Part shown: positions 6,323-14,165 of the stretch, piece after piece
Layout of the letters: each line of letters opens with the position of its first letter
Position numbering within the stretch: position 1 is the first letter of the stretch
Assembly: GCA_030630445.1 (NCBI GenBank)
Contig: DAOVNC010000020.1
Span: 1 to 16,723 of the forward strand
Source: Kiritimatiellales bacterium
GTDB lineage: Bacteria; Verrucomicrobiota; Kiritimatiellia; Kiritimatiellales; Pontiellaceae
Reading direction: 5' to 3'
Length of the DNA stretch: 16,723 bases
Notes under the pieces: generated by a model
Told to the model about the DNA's origin: nothing
The model's database searches: none
The model's input: the letters and a program-made list of their open reading frames with translations, nothing else
Made by a program: the position numbers and the translations under genes

Positions 6323-6916
6323 ATGAAAAAGCATCATTTTTTGAAAAAGACAGGTCTGGTTGCCATGGTGGTGGCCATGGCATCCCTCGTTCAGGTGCAG
6401 GCTGTTGTTGATATGGCTGCCGCAACCGGAACCTTGGCAGACATCGCAGTGATGGCGGTTCAGGCGAAGGCCAACTTGGCGGCTGCCGCCAACAGCGGGG
6501 ACATAGACGCGATTGCCGATGCGACCAAGCGCGCCGATGCGATCGACGCGGCCTTGTCCGAAGCTCAGGCGGCGCTTGCCGCCACGGAGAGTGCGGTTGC
6601 CCAAAACGACGAAGCTGCGGCTGCGGAGTCCATAGGGGATGTTGATACTGCTTGGAAGAAAGCGAACGATGCGCTGAACGGTGCCGTTCCTGAAGCCACA
6701 CCAAAGAGTTTGAAGGAACAATGGAAAGAGAGCACGACCAATACCGGGAGTGGACCGGGGCAAGCCTATGATCCTCCGAACATTTATGATGTTCCGTGGC
6801 AGTCGGCTGGTTTGCGGGCCGTGTATGCAGCCCAGTTTGGCAACGTTTATGTCTCTGGTGGAGGATCGTTTGCCAACAGCACTAGTTTCGGTGATAGTGA
6901 TGCCACCCCGGAATAA
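6323..6916 (+). CDS. Secreted Ala-rich protein with Gly/Ser-rich tail, unknown function
   Basis: This gene encodes 197 residues. The signal peptide has a basic start (MKKHHFLKK), a core LVAMVVAMASLV and likely cleavage after VQA (residue 27). Residues about 28-130 are an Ala-rich helical segment like that of the preceding gene product (ALSEAQAALAATESAVAQND). From about residue 130 the protein changes character: KEQWKESTTNTGSGPG, a PPNIYDVPW segment, then AAQFGNVYVSGGGSF and an acidic end (GDSDATPE). The helical stalk plus G/S/Y-rich tail suggests a surface or matrix protein. AGGAG lies eight bases before the ATG. No known domain is recognised. It lies 53 bases upstream of the beta-barrel gene. 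Confidence 0.72.
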   Translation: MKKHHFLKKTGLVAMVVAMASLVQVQAVVDMAAATGTLADIAVMAVQAKANLAAAANSGDIDAIADATKRADAIDAALSEAQAALAATESAVAQNDEAAAAESIGDVDTAWKKANDALNGAVPEATPKSLKEQWKESTTNTGSGPGQAYDPPNIYDVPWQSAGLRAVYAAQFGNVYVSGGGSFANSTSFGDSDATPE

Positions 6917-6969
6917 TTTTGTTTTTCTTCACGCGAGTGTTTCTACGGGTTGTTTAAGGGAGTTGTATT

Positions 6970-8145
6970 ATGAGTAAAGGGAAGAGTTGTCTACTGGTTG
7001 CTTTGTCGTTGGTTTCCGTGACTGCGTTTGCGGCCAAGGAGCGTAGCATTCGCGTTCAGAACACGGTTCGGGTGGGCTATGATGATAATATTTATCAATC
7101 TTCAAATAAACAGGATTCCGGTTTCATTACGGATATCATTAATGTTTCGGGAAAACTGACCTTCTCCTCCCGATCCGACATGTTGCTCTATTGGCAGCCG
7201 GAATTCCGCTACCGCATGGATGCAGACCCCACGTTCGTCACCTTTCAGGATCTGTATGCCCGCTTCAACCATGCGGTTTCACAGCGTACGTTCCTTCAGA
7301 TTTCGGACCGCTTCCGCTATCAGGAAAAAGAAGGGCAGGCCGGTGGCGGACACAGCAACCAAAACTATCTTGAAAACGATCTGATGGGCGCATTGGACTA
7401 CACCGTTAGCGCCTTGAGCCAGATCAGGGTGGGTGCAGGCTATGAGTTCCGCAAATGGGATGATGAAAGGTATGGGCAGGGAATAGGGAACAACGACTAT
7501 GATGAAATCCGTGCCGATGGTTCCTTTCTTCGGGAGTTCATCCCGAATCGGACGACGGGGTTGGTGGGGGTAAACTATGTGGACCTCACGCACGACGGTT
7601 CTCGCGGTGGTTTTGATTCGACGGCCATTTATGGCGGCATTGATCAAAACTTTAATCCCAATGTTATTGGCAATGCCCGTCTGGGCTACTCCTTCTCGAA
7701 TGTTGAGAATAGTCTAGGGACGAGTTCCGATACGTCCGCTCCATACGTCCAGGCTGGTTTGGAAGTCAATCCAACGGCACGCACCAGCTTTACCGGAACC
7801 TTGGGCTATTCCCTGTATCGCTCGGAAAACTCCGTTTACAACGCTCAGGATCGCTTCAATCTGCTCCTTGGAATCCGACACGACCTGACGGGAAAAATTA
7901 GTCTTTCATCCTCTATCGGCTATACCGTTAGCCTCTACGATGCCGATTATGCGAGACTCGGCGGGGTCGTTGTCGGCGATGCGCAGGATGAATATGCCAC
8001 GTTTAACCTGCGAGCATCGTACAAGATTAACCGCAACAACTTTGTGGATGCCGGGTATCAATTCAACAAGCGTTCCTCGGACTCCGTCTTGTTGAACGAA
8101 TATGATCGGAACATTGTTGATATCGGTTGGAGACTGCGCCTCTAG
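6970..8145 (+). CDS. Outer-membrane beta-barrel protein of the exopolysaccharide locus
   Basis: This gene encodes 391 residues. The signal peptide ends AFA-AKE near residue 21. The mature protein begins NTVRVGYDDNIYQSS, the opening strand pattern of the BBP2-like outer-membrane barrel family. It then consists of alternating amphipathic strands with aromatic ends and short D/N/S/G-rich turns (LLYWQPEFRYRMD, GAGYEFRKWDD, RLGYSFSN, SLSSSIGYTVSLYD), finishing with NIVDIGWRLRL. The length could supply about 16-18 strands. The last residue is L rather than F. AGGGAG precedes the ATG by seven bases. Because the neighbouring Wza-like protein is short, this barrel may be the channel through which the polysaccharide leaves; that is inference. 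A strong terminator follows the gene. Confidence 0.82.
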   Translation: MSKGKSCLLVALSLVSVTAFAAKERSIRVQNTVRVGYDDNIYQSSNKQDSGFITDIINVSGKLTFSSRSDMLLYWQPEFRYRMDADPTFVTFQDLYARFNHAVSQRTFLQISDRFRYQEKEGQAGGGHSNQNYLENDLMGALDYTVSALSQIRVGAGYEFRKWDDERYGQGIGNNDYDEIRADGSFLREFIPNRTTGLVGVNYVDLTHDGSRGGFDSTAIYGGIDQNFNPNVIGNARLGYSFSNVENSLGTSSDTSAPYVQAGLEVNPTARTSFTGTLGYSLYRSENSVYNAQDRFNLLLGIRHDLTGKISLSSSIGYTVSLYDADYARLGGVVVGDAQDEYATFNLRASYKINRNNFVDAGYQFNKRSSDSVLLNEYDRNIVDIGWRLRL

Positions 8146-8180
8146 CCGCGTGCGGATAGTTTGAATTTTGATTTGATGAC

Positions 8181-8218
8181 AAGGTGGTGAAGGTTTACCT
8201 TCACCATCTTAGTTTTTT
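8181..8218 (+). terminator. Strong hairpin terminator/attenuator inside the exopolysaccharide block
   Basis: Arms 8181-8194 and 8197-8210 are complementary over 14 positions with one G-T pair; the core is GGTGAAGGT...ACCTTCACC and the effective loop is TTTA. Six Ts follow at 8213-8218. It ends 17 bases before the kinase ATG at 8236 and directly abuts that gene's AAGGGAG ribosome binding site (8221-8227). There is no room for a promoter between the two, so the downstream genes must depend on read-through or on a promoter inside or before the barrel gene. Confidence 0.75.
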
Positions 8219-8235
8219 GGAAGGGAGTTTTGAAT

Positions 8236-10335
8236 ATGAGTAATGAGTCTGCGGAACAGCAATCGGGCACCCTTCACTTTCTTGATTATTGGCGGGTTAT
8301 CCGTTCAAGAAAAGAGATCGTTCTTGCCGTTGCCATCCTCGTTGTCATAACGGGAACCGTCTATACCCTGATGCTCCCGAACATCTTCGCTGCCTCCGCG
8401 CGGATTTTGGTGTCTGATGATGCTCCGGAGATCGACCCGTTTTCCACCCAGCAATCCTATTACTCGACCTACAACCCCTACTTTCTTCGTACCCAGTTTG
8501 AGATCTTGCAGTCCAAACCCATGCTGAATGAGGTGATTAACCGTCTAAACCTTCGGAAAGAGTGGGGAAAGGGTGGCGAAACACTGCCGCTGGACGTCTC
8601 CCACAAGATTCTCAAAAACAGCATTAGTGTATTCCAGCAGCGGGATACATCGCTGATCTATATTTCGGTTAAGCGCGATGACCCCAACGAAGCGGCAAAG
8701 ATTGCCAACGAGCTCGCCGAGGTTTATCGCGATTCACGTTTGGATCTTGCCCACAGGGAGTCACGCGACGCGATTGACAAGATTGCCGAGGCACTTAAAG
8801 AGCAGCGTGGTCGCGTGGATGCTGCGGAGCAGGTCGTTGAGGATCTCCGGAAACAATTCGGTATCGCCGAAGTGGGCGGCGAAGGGAGTGTCGATGCCAG
8901 AAACCTGCGCTTGCAACGGCTGGAAGATGCGCGGTTGGCCGCCCAGCAGGAGATGATCAACAAGGAGGGTTCACTCGAAATCCTTGAAGAATTGGATGAA
9001 AAAGGGCTGATCGAACAGGCGTCGTATCTCACCTTCGACAACTTGGTCATGACCACCATCCAGCAACTTCAGGATGCCGATGTTCAGCTCAGTTCGCTCC
9101 AAGCCGACTTCGGGGAAAACCACCCCGAAGTACAGCGGATTAAATCCCAGCTGAAGAAGTTGGAAAATACGTTGAGCCAAAGGATACAGGCGCTTAGAAG
9201 CGGGCTCAAAACGGAATATTTATTGGCACAGAAGATGTTCAACGCCTTGAACAAGGAGCTGGAAGAAGAACGCACCACCAGCATTGAGTCGCAAGGGGCC
9301 GAGTTCCGGCCCTTCCGCAATGCCCAGGCCGATCTGGAGTCAGAGCGGTTTATCCATACCCAGCTCAATGCCAAGCTTCGTCAGGAAATCATCACCTTGA
9401 AGATTCCGCGCAATCCGGTTGAAATTATCGATAGCGCCGAGCCGAACAACCGACCGGTTAGCCCAAACCTGTTCATGAATGTCTTGTTGAGTATCTTCGT
9501 TGGCCTTGGGGCAGGGGTTGGCTTGGCCTACTTCATCGAATACCTTGATACGTCGATCAAAACCGCCGACGATGTTGAACGGCTGCTGGGGCTTCCGGTT
9601 CTGGGATTGATCCCGCAGAAAGTCCGCCCATTGGTGGAAGAAGGCCCGGATAGCGAGCATGCCGAGGCCTATCGTGTGCTTCGCACCAATTTGGCATTTA
9701 CCGAAGGCGTATCGCATAAAGGGGCATTTTGTGTCTTGAGCGGCGGTGCCGGCGAGGGTAAATCCACTACCGTATTTAACTTGGCCTATGTGTGCGCACA
9801 GCAGGGTGAAAAGGTGTTGCTGGTGGATGCCGACCTGCGTCGGCCGGTTCAGCATACGATTCTTGGCGTCTCCAATCGCTTCGGGTTGACCAACGTGCTT
9901 TTGCGCGATGTGCCGGTGGAAGAGGCGATCAAGGCCACCAGCGTTCCGAACCTGCACTTCCTTCCGAGCGGACGTCTGCCGCGAACCTCGCTGGGCGTGT
10001 TGGATCCGAAACGCATCGGCGAATTGATCACCAGTTTGAAATCCAAGTACGATGTGGTTCTCATCGATACCCCGCCGTTGGTGGGTATCAGCGACTCGTC
10101 CATCATTGCGAAGGAAACCGATGGCGCCATTCTCGTGGTGCAGTACCGCAAATATCCGCGCGACATGCTCATCAAGGCCCGGAAGATGATGGAGACCCTG
10201 GGGGTCAAAACAGTGGGCGTTGTTCTGAACAACATTAATATAATGCGCGACGACTACTATTATTATTACCATTCCTACTACTCCGACTACTATCACAGCT
10301 CCCAGAGCGATGTGATGGAGGACGATAGTGTTTAG
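8236..10335 (+). CDS. Polysaccharide chain-length regulator fused to BY-tyrosine kinase (Wzc-like)
   Basis: This 699-residue inner-membrane protein controls polymer length and couples export to tyrosine phosphorylation. Order: N-terminal Wzz domain (FLDYWRVIRSRKE), first membrane helix about 27-46, a long periplasmic coiled-coil region with the GNVR-type segment, second membrane helix about 412-434, then a cytoplasmic kinase. The kinase has Walker A GGAGEGKST (503-511), Walker A' VLLVDADLRRP (527-537) and Walker B VVLIDTPP (607-614). The C-terminus carries a cluster of nine tyrosines at 674-686 (YYYYYHSYYSDYY), the expected autophosphorylation site. The ATG at 8236 is eight bases after AAGGGAG; the TTG at 8230 is rejected. 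The exporter gene follows after 27 bases. Wzc of E. coli is of similar size (about 720). Confidence 0.93.
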   Translation: MSNESAEQQSGTLHFLDYWRVIRSRKEIVLAVAILVVITGTVYTLMLPNIFAASARILVSDDAPEIDPFSTQQSYYSTYNPYFLRTQFEILQSKPMLNEVINRLNLRKEWGKGGETLPLDVSHKILKNSISVFQQRDTSLIYISVKRDDPNEAAKIANELAEVYRDSRLDLAHRESRDAIDKIAEALKEQRGRVDAAEQVVEDLRKQFGIAEVGGEGSVDARNLRLQRLEDARLAAQQEMINKEGSLEILEELDEKGLIEQASYLTFDNLVMTTIQQLQDADVQLSSLQADFGENHPEVQRIKSQLKKLENTLSQRIQALRSGLKTEYLLAQKMFNALNKELEEERTTSIESQGAEFRPFRNAQADLESERFIHTQLNAKLRQEIITLKIPRNPVEIIDSAEPNNRPVSPNLFMNVLLSIFVGLGAGVGLAYFIEYLDTSIKTADDVERLLGLPVLGLIPQKVRPLVEEGPDSEHAEAYRVLRTNLAFTEGVSHKGAFCVLSGGAGEGKSTTVFNLAYVCAQQGEKVLLVDADLRRPVQHTILGVSNRFGLTNVLLRDVPVEEAIKATSVPNLHFLPSGRLPRTSLGVLDPKRIGELITSLKSKYDVVLIDTPPLVGISDSSIIAKETDGAILVVQYRKYPRDMLIKARKMMETLGVKTVGVVLNNINIMRDDYYYYYHSYYSDYYHSSQSDVMEDDSV

Positions 10336-10362
10336 CAAAGTTTCCTGAGCGAGGTTGAAGAG

Positions 10363-10986
10363 ATGTTTCAAAAATTCTTTCTGGGTTTAATGTTGGTTCT
10401 TGCCGTTCTGGTGAATGGTTGCGTAATACAGCCCGTGAGCGGTTCGTCGCCGGAGGCACCGGTCATGGCTGAGGCAGGGGCTCCTTCCAGCCCATCCTCT
10501 GGGACCGTTGATGCCTACAAGCTAAAACCCCTGGATCCGATTTATGTACGTTTCAGCGGGATCATGGAGCAGCAGCAACTCGAACTGGTCATCGACGAAA
10601 ACGGCGAAATCAGCCTTTTGCATATCGACGAACCCATCCCGGCCGCTGGACTGACCACGTCGGCGCTCGAGGCCAGGATTGAACAGCTCTATGTCGATGG
10701 GGGCATCTACAAGAATGTTTCGGTCAATGTCACCATGACGGCGAAGGTCTACTACGTTCAGGGTGAAGTCCTCGCTCCCGGCCAGTTCCAGCTCATGAGC
10801 GGCACCACCCTGCTGCAAGCCATTGCCGGTGCACGCGGCCCCAGCGCATTTGCAAGTAAGAAGGTAACCATTACCCGTTACGGGAAGATCTACACCTACA
10901 ATGTGAAGACGCTCGAAAAAGATCCTTCCAAGGATGTGAAGATCGAAGCGGGCGATGTGATCAAGGTTTGGCAGCAGTGGTATTAG
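10363..10986 (+). CDS. Short Wza-like polysaccharide export lipoprotein (SLBB)
   Basis: This gene encodes 207 residues. The lipobox LVNGC places the lipidated cysteine at residue 20, with V next, so it should sit in the outer membrane. After a P/S-rich linker comes the polysaccharide export domain (from YKLKPLDPIYVRFSG, about 52, to NVSVNVTMTAKVYYVQGEV, about 132). One SLBB domain follows (GQFQLMSGTTLLQAIAGARG to the end). The protein stops at DVIKVWQQWY. E. coli Wza (about 380 residues) has an additional SLBB domain and a C-terminal helix that forms the outer-membrane pore; both are absent here. It should cap the Wzc-like protein in the periplasm, but needs a separate outer-membrane channel. 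GAGG lies eight bases before the ATG. Confidence 0.9.
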   Translation: MFQKFFLGLMLVLAVLVNGCVIQPVSGSSPEAPVMAEAGAPSSPSSGTVDAYKLKPLDPIYVRFSGIMEQQQLELVIDENGEISLLHIDEPIPAAGLTTSALEARIEQLYVDGGIYKNVSVNVTMTAKVYYVQGEVLAPGQFQLMSGTTLLQAIAGARGPSAFASKKVTITRYGKIYTYNVKTLEKDPSKDVKIEAGDVIKVWQQWY

Positions 10987-11016
10987 CCTTTAGATGGCCA
11001 CTCGGTCGCATCATCG

Positions 11017-11649
11017 ATGATGGAGTCCTGTCCAGCGGAAAAACGAATCGGCATTATCGGAGGGTCGTTTGATCCGATTCACATCGGGCATCTGATCATT
11101 GCCCAGGATGCCGCCGAGCGCCTGGAGCTTTCGGAAGTGGTTTTCATTCCCGCCGCCATTCCACCCCACAAGCAGCACCTGCAACGCATTGATGCGGAGC
11201 ATCGGCTGAACATGCTCAAGCTCGCCACCGAAACCGATATGCGCTTTTCTGTTTCGGACATCGAAATTCAGCGCGGCGGGGTCTCCTATACCGTCGATAC
11301 CCTCAAGGCCTTGCGCGATGTTGATCCGGATGCGGCATTGTTTTTGATTGTCGGCAGCGATACCTTGGTGGATCTTCATACGTGGCACAAAACGGAGGAA
11401 ATCTTGACGCTGTGCGATGTGGCCACCTTTCTGCGCCCAGGCGAGGATTCGGTGGAGGCGATTGCGGAAAAGATCAGGCTTTCGACGGGGCAAAGAGAGC
11501 AATTGTTGCGGAACGTGATCGCAGCACATCGAATCGAGGTTTCTTCGTCGGAGATTCGCATGCGGTTGGCAGGGGGATTGAGCATCCGCTATCTCGTCCC
11601 TCCGGAAGTGGAAATGTATATTTACGAACACAGCCTCTACCAGGGCTGA
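11017..11649 (+). CDS. nadD: Nicotinate-nucleotide adenylyltransferase
   Basis: NadD joins ATP and nicotinate mononucleotide to give deamido-NAD in NAD synthesis. The 210-residue protein has the nucleotidyltransferase motif GGSFDPIHIGH (15-25), FIPAAIPPHKQ (about 47-57), a SYTVDTL segment, LIVGSDTLVDLHTWH and the C-terminal SSSEIRMRL motif that binds the ATP phosphates. Two ATGs in a row (11017 and 11020) are possible starts and neither has a clear ribosome binding site. Only 30 bases separate it from the exporter gene, so some transcription may come from the exopolysaccharide operon. It is followed after 12 bases by rsfS, a common bacterial neighbour. Confidence 0.93.
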   Translation: MMESCPAEKRIGIIGGSFDPIHIGHLIIAQDAAERLELSEVVFIPAAIPPHKQHLQRIDAEHRLNMLKLATETDMRFSVSDIEIQRGGVSYTVDTLKALRDVDPDAALFLIVGSDTLVDLHTWHKTEEILTLCDVATFLRPGEDSVEAIAEKIRLSTGQREQLLRNVIAAHRIEVSSSEIRMRLAGGLSIRYLVPPEVEMYIYEHSLYQG

Positions 11650-11661
11650 AAAGGATAGAAT

Positions 11662-12012
11662 ATGGATCAGGATCAGGAAATCATCAAACAGGTTGTCGAA
11701 TTCCTCGAAGACCGCAAGGCCGAGGAAATTGTTGCGCTGGATCTGAGGGAGCTGGCCAATATTGCCGACTATTTCATCATTGCGACCGGTGCCAACAAAC
11801 CGCATATCAAGGCATTGTACGACGGAATGCAGCGGTTGTTCAAGGGGGCCGGCTTCAAGGGCTACCACAAGGTCGGCGTTCCGGATAGTGGCTGGATGAT
11901 CATGGACTACCATGGCATCATGGTGCATATCTTCGAACGCGAGCTGCGCGACTTCTACGACCTCGAAAAACTCTGGAAGGACGCTCCCCGGGTCAAGCTG
12001 CAGGACGACTAG
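11662..12012 (+). CDS. rsfS: Ribosomal silencing factor RsfS
   Basis: RsfS binds ribosomal protein L14 (uL14) on the large subunit and blocks subunit joining when nutrients are short. The 116-residue protein matches the family along its length: EEIVALDLRELANIADYFIIATG (about 21-43), NKPHIKAL, and GWMIMDYHGIMVHIFERELRDFYDLEKLW near the end. The ATG follows AAGGA by six bases. It lies between nadD and cysS with gaps of 12 and 2 bases, so the three form one operon. Confidence 0.94.
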   Translation: MDQDQEIIKQVVEFLEDRKAEEIVALDLRELANIADYFIIATGANKPHIKALYDGMQRLFKGAGFKGYHKVGVPDSGWMIMDYHGIMVHIFERELRDFYDLEKLWKDAPRVKLQDD

Positions 12013-12014
12013 CC

Positions 12015-13415
12015 ATGGCATTCAGAATCTACAACACCATGAGTCGCGCCAAGGAGGAACTCGTTCCGCTTGATGGCCAACACGTCCGCATGTACACCTG
12101 CGGCCCCACCGTCTACAACTATGCGCATATCGGCAATTTCCGTGCCTACATGTTCGAGGATCTGCTCCGCCGCTACATCAAGTTCTGCGGCTTCAAGGTC
12201 ACCCAGGTGCAGAACCTCACCGACGTCGACGACAAAACCATCCGCGCCTCCATCGAGCAAGGCTTGCCGCTCAAGGAATATACCCGAACCTATATCGATG
12301 CCTTCTTTGCCGATCTCGCCAAACTCAATATCGAGCCGGCCGAGCACTATCCGGCCGCGACGGACTACATTCCCGAAATGATCGCCCTCATCGAACAGCT
12401 GTTTGAGAAGGGCTACGCCTACCAGTCCGACGATGGCTCCGTCTACTACAGCATCGATAAGTTCGCCGAATACGGCAAGCTCGCCCGCCTTGACCGCGAA
12501 GGCATGCAGTCCGGTGCGCGCGTCGACCAGGACGAATACGACAAGGACAACGCCGCCGACTTCGCCCTCTGGAAGGCCTATGTCCCCGAAGACGGCGATG
12601 TCGTCTGGGACTCCCCGTGGGGCCGCGGCCGCCCCGGCTGGCACATCGAATGTTCCGCCATGAGCATGAAGCTGCTGGGCGAAAGCTTCGATATCCACAC
12701 CGGCGGGGTCGATAATATCTTCCCGCACCACGAAGACGAAATCGCCCAGTCCGAGGCCGCCACCGGCAAGCCCTACTCCAAATACTGGATGCACTGCGGC
12801 TACCTCGTGGTCGATGGCAAAAAGATGAGCAAGTCGCTCGGAAACTTCCACACCCTGCGCGAAGTCCTCGATATGGGATATTCCGGTCGCGAAGTCCGCT
12901 ACGAGCTGCTTTCCGGCCACTATCGCCAGTCGCTCAACTTCGCCTTCAAGTCGCTCGATGCCAACCGCGCCGCACTCAAGCGGCTCGACGAATTCCATGC
13001 CAATATCAAGGAAGCCATCGGCAATGAATCCACACCGGGCGAGCTCCCCGAATGGGTGGCCGAAACCCGCGCAAAGTTTGCCGAAGCGATGGATGACGAT
13101 ATGAATATTTCCGGTGCCATGGCTTCCATCTTCGATACCGTCCATGCAGGCAACAAGGCCATGGCCGAAGCCCCAATCTCCGGAAAGCAGGCCTTGGCGG
13201 TTTCTCGCCTTTGGCAGGAACTCGACACGGTACTCGGGATTTTGGAACCGCCGGAAGAGGAAATCTCCGCCGAGGTCGCTGCGCTGCTCGAAGCGCGCAC
13301 CGCCGCCCGCGCTGAAAAGGAATGGGCGGAATCCGACCGCATCCGCGACGCGCTCGTCGAACTCGGATGGACCGTGAAGGATACACCCGAAGGGCCAAAA
13401 CTCAGAAAACTCTAG
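12015..13415 (+). CDS. cysS: Cysteine--tRNA ligase
   Basis: CysRS charges tRNA-Cys with cysteine in the cytoplasm. The 466-residue product has the class I signatures HIGN (38-41, in YNYAHIGNFRAYM) and KMSKS (270-274). The zinc site that discriminates cysteine is present as C29, C213, H238 and E242, the same spacing as in the E. coli enzyme. The C-terminal anticodon-binding part carries EWAESDRIRDALVELGW, typical of the family. Length is normal. The start lies 2 bases after the rsfS stop, which indicates translational coupling. The gene is visibly richer in C-ending codons than the exopolysaccharide genes. Confidence 0.96.
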   Translation: MAFRIYNTMSRAKEELVPLDGQHVRMYTCGPTVYNYAHIGNFRAYMFEDLLRRYIKFCGFKVTQVQNLTDVDDKTIRASIEQGLPLKEYTRTYIDAFFADLAKLNIEPAEHYPAATDYIPEMIALIEQLFEKGYAYQSDDGSVYYSIDKFAEYGKLARLDREGMQSGARVDQDEYDKDNAADFALWKAYVPEDGDVVWDSPWGRGRPGWHIECSAMSMKLLGESFDIHTGGVDNIFPHHEDEIAQSEAATGKPYSKYWMHCGYLVVDGKKMSKSLGNFHTLREVLDMGYSGREVRYELLSGHYRQSLNFAFKSLDANRAALKRLDEFHANIKEAIGNESTPGELPEWVAETRAKFAEAMDDDMNISGAMASIFDTVHAGNKAMAEAPISGKQALAVSRLWQELDTVLGILEPPEEEISAEVAALLEARTAARAEKEWAESDRIRDALVELGWTVKDTPEGPKLRKL

Positions 13416-13526
13416 TAGATTCATCACTAGGTGCTGGCTTCCGCCTGCTCGGAAGTTGTTTTGAAATTGGATGTTGGTGTTTTGGGATTTGTTTAGGATT
13501 TAGAAATTAGGATTTAGATTTTTTTT
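13416..13526. other. Intergenic region cysS-tmk with GATTT repeats
   Basis: A weak hairpin CTTCC-N8-GGAAG followed by TTGTTTTG lies shortly after cysS and could be a poor terminator. Bases 13486-13526 are low-complexity, with GGATTT, GGATTTAG and GATTTAGATT units ending in a run of Ts immediately before the tmk ATG. Similar GATTT-rich sequence occurs upstream of thyX. No promoter is convincing. Confidence 0.4.
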
Positions 13527-14165
13527 ATGAGTGGCAAGTTCATCACCTTCGAGGGGCCGGAAGGCAGCGGAAAGTCGACGCAGATCAAGTTGCTGTCCGA
13601 AAAACTCGCAGATCGGGGAATCAAGGTTCTTTGCACTCGCGAGCCGGGTGGAACCGCCACCGGCGAAGCCATCCGCAACATCCTCCAGCACGATGCCGTC
13701 GATGAACCTTTGAGCGAACGCGCCGAGCTGCTGCTCTTCACCGCCAGCCGCGCCCAGTTGATGGATCGGGTCATACTTCCGGCCCTTGATCAGGGCGAGT
13801 GGGTCGTTTGCGACCGCTTCATCGACTCCACCATGGCCTACCAAGGCTTCGCCCGCGGCATGGATATCGACACGCTCGACCGGATCAACGATTTTGCCAA
13901 CAATAGCCGAAAGCCCGACCTGACCCTGTTGCTCGATCTCGATATCGAGCAGGGCTTCCAACGCTTGGAAGAGCGCTATTCCGGCGGCAAGGGTTCCGCC
14001 GACCGCTTCGAGCGCGAGGGGCGCGACTTCCACCTCCGTGTGCGCGAGGGCTACCGCAAGCTCGCCGAGCGCGAGCCGGAGCGCTTCTGCATCATCGATG
14101 CTGAACAATCCATCGAAGAAGTTGCCGTCAACGTCTGGAGCTCGATCAAGGAGGTGTTGCTCTAA
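13527..14165 (+). CDS. tmk: Thymidylate kinase
   Basis: Tmk phosphorylates dTMP to dTDP, the step after ThyX in dTTP supply. The 212-residue protein has the P-loop GPEGSGKST (10-18), TREPGGT (37-43), the DRF motif (96-98) in VVCDRFIDSTMAYQG, and a flexible LID region (about 147-165) with ERYSGGKG and DRFEREG. Length is usual. The start is ATG 13527 at the end of a T-run, with AGGA 15 bases upstream, which is far for a ribosome binding site; no better start exists because the P-loop begins at residue 10. The gene overlaps holB by one base (TAATG), an arrangement common in bacteria. Confidence 0.95.
   Translation: MSGKFITFEGPEGSGKSTQIKLLSEKLADRGIKVLCTREPGGTATGEAIRNILQHDAVDEPLSERAELLLFTASRAQLMDRVILPALDQGEWVVCDRFIDSTMAYQGFARGMDIDTLDRINDFANNSRKPDLTLLLDLDIEQGFQRLEERYSGGKGSADRFEREGRDFHLRVREGYRKLAEREPERFCIIDAEQSIEEVAVNVWSSIKEVLL

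Noticed and set aside
5489..6763. Minus-strand open frame of 424 codons across three secreted-protein genes
   Set aside because: It spans the genes and their gaps without a ribosome binding site. The plus-strand genes have signal peptides and ribosome binding sites.
9340..10371. Minus-strand open frame of 343 codons opposite the BY-kinase
   Set aside because: The kinase motifs on the plus strand are unambiguous and the antisense product has no domain.
11011..12021. Minus-strand open frame of 336 codons opposite nadD and rsfS
   Set aside because: It covers two well-identified genes and the gap between them; this is a composition effect.
12009..13427. Long minus-strand open frame of 472 codons opposite cysS
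   Set aside because: It mirrors the GC-rich codons of cysS, which has complete aminoacyl-tRNA synthetase motifs; the antisense product has no recognisable domain.
13438..13467. Possible terminator after cysS (CTTCC-N8-GGAAG, TTGTTTTG)
   Set aside because: A five-pair stem with a large loop and broken T-run is too weak to list as a terminator.
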